Assembly: GCA_938022345.1 (NCBI GenBank)
Contig: CALIEP010000350.1
Location: 1-50,545 of the forward strand
Reading direction: 5' to 3'
Length of the DNA stretch: 50,545 nucleotides
Source: an uncultured Actinomyces sp.
Lineage (GTDB): Bacteria > Actinomycetota > Actinomycetes > Actinomycetales > Actinomycetaceae
Shown here: piece by piece, positions 50,257-50,545 of the stretch
How positions within the stretch are numbered: the stretch's first letter is position 1
Layout: every line of letters starts with the position of its first letter
Notes under the pieces: generated by a model
Databases searched by the model: none
What the model saw: only the letters and a program-made list of their open reading frames with translations
What the model was told of the DNA's origin: nothing
Position numbers and translations under genes: made by a program

Positions 50257-50545
50257 ATGGATATGAATCAAGCTGTAGCTAAGGCCATTGCCGCCGAGCG
50301 AGCCATCGCTGGGTTGACAGTGCGCGAACTTTCGACGCGCGCCGACATTCCGCTCAGCACGCTTATGCGGATCCTCGGCGCTGAACGTGAGATCAAGATC
50401 ACGCAACTGGAGCAGCTTGCCGCAGTCTTCGGGATCACGCCGGTGGACATCGTCCTCCGCGCCCAAGAGATCCGCGAGCGCGCCGAGGTGCAGCCTCTGC
50501 CAGTCGTTGATGAGGTTGACACAGAGGACCTGATCCTCGCGGCCA
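50257..50545 (+). CDS. HTH regulator, likely phage immunity repressor (cut by window end)
   Basis: The frame opens at ATG 50257 (MDMNQAVAKAIAAERAIAGL) and is open to the window end, so at least 96 residues are visible. It has an XRE helix-turn-helix: LTVRELSTRADIPLSTLMRIL. The segment ITQLEQLAAVFGITPVDIVL follows. It is divergent to the Cro-like gene and on the side of the switch away from the lytic genes, which is where the lysogeny repressor is expected. The C-terminus is outside the window. Confidence 0.8.
   Translation, partial: MDMNQAVAKAIAAERAIAGLTVRELSTRADIPLSTLMRILGAEREIKITQLEQLAAVFGITPVDIVLRAQEIRERAEVQPLPVVDEVDTEDLILAA

Larger units (their letters stand above)
19126..50545. mobile_element. 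Siphovirus-type prophage integrated at the 3' end of ssrA (right end outside window)
   Basis: The element begins at the T-arm/acceptor end of tmRNA, a common attachment site for tyrosine integrases. It contains an integrase, lysis, tail, capsid, MuF head, portal, terminase, replication and regulator genes in an order normal for a long-tailed phage with HK97-like capsid. Nearly all genes after the integrase are on the - strand. No second copy of the ssrA end occurs in the window, so attR and the rest of the early region lie beyond 50545. Most structural genes look intact. One small early gene is interrupted by a stop. Confidence 0.93.

Overview
The window looks like a chromosome segment of a medium-GC actinobacterium, most likely of the Actinomycetaceae. 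The signs are the prfB-ftsE-ftsX-(M23 hydrolase)-smpB-ssrA block in actinobacterial order, many GTG starts, and a tmRNA whose tag reads AEQNRTDYVLAA. The species cannot be fixed from this sequence alone.

Positions 1-19148 are host chromosome. They carry a broken phosphotransferase gene; a glutamate dehydrogenase; a methyltransferase; a decayed GyrI-like gene; a damaged two-component system, in which the kinase has an in-frame stop and the regulator has Tyr in place of its phosphoacceptor Asp; a three-gene iron-type ABC importer (binding lipoprotein, fused double permease, ATPase); release factor 2; the division complex FtsE/FtsX followed by its probable partner, a coiled-coil M23 hydrolase that is split by a stop; SmpB; a pair of large YhgE/Pip membrane proteins; and tmRNA, the RNA partner of SmpB.

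From the 3' end of ssrA to the end of the window lies a siphovirus-type prophage. It starts with tandem repeats that look like integrase arm sites and a tyrosine integrase on the + strand. Nearly everything else is on the - strand, so the phage modules appear in reverse: lysis (20.5-24 kb), tail fibre, tail and tape measure (24-32.5 kb), connectors, capsid and scaffold (32.6-35.5 kb), a MuF minor head protein with a toxin-like C-terminus and a small acidic gene behind it (35.6-37.3 kb), portal and terminase (37.3-40.6 kb), HNH and DNA-metabolism genes (40.8-49 kb), and the regulatory switch (49.6-50.5 kb). The right attachment site lies outside the window, so the prophage is incomplete here.

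The features most worth attention are the following. (1) The MuF head protein ends in a domain resembling bacterial EndoU nuclease toxins and is followed 10 bases later by a small acidic gene in the position of an immunity gene. (2) At 44081-44394 there are ten copies of AAGTGTCC in both orientations, an AT-rich block and three perfect DnaA boxes, next to the primase-helicase: a strong candidate replication origin. (3) Four otherwise well-preserved genes are each interrupted by a single in-frame stop (TAG, TAA, TAG, TGA), and the response regulator has lost its Asp. All five changes could be G-to-T changes on the coding strand. (4) A CCCAAAA slippery site joins the two tail-assembly chaperone frames. 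(5) Two different lysins share one C-terminal module.
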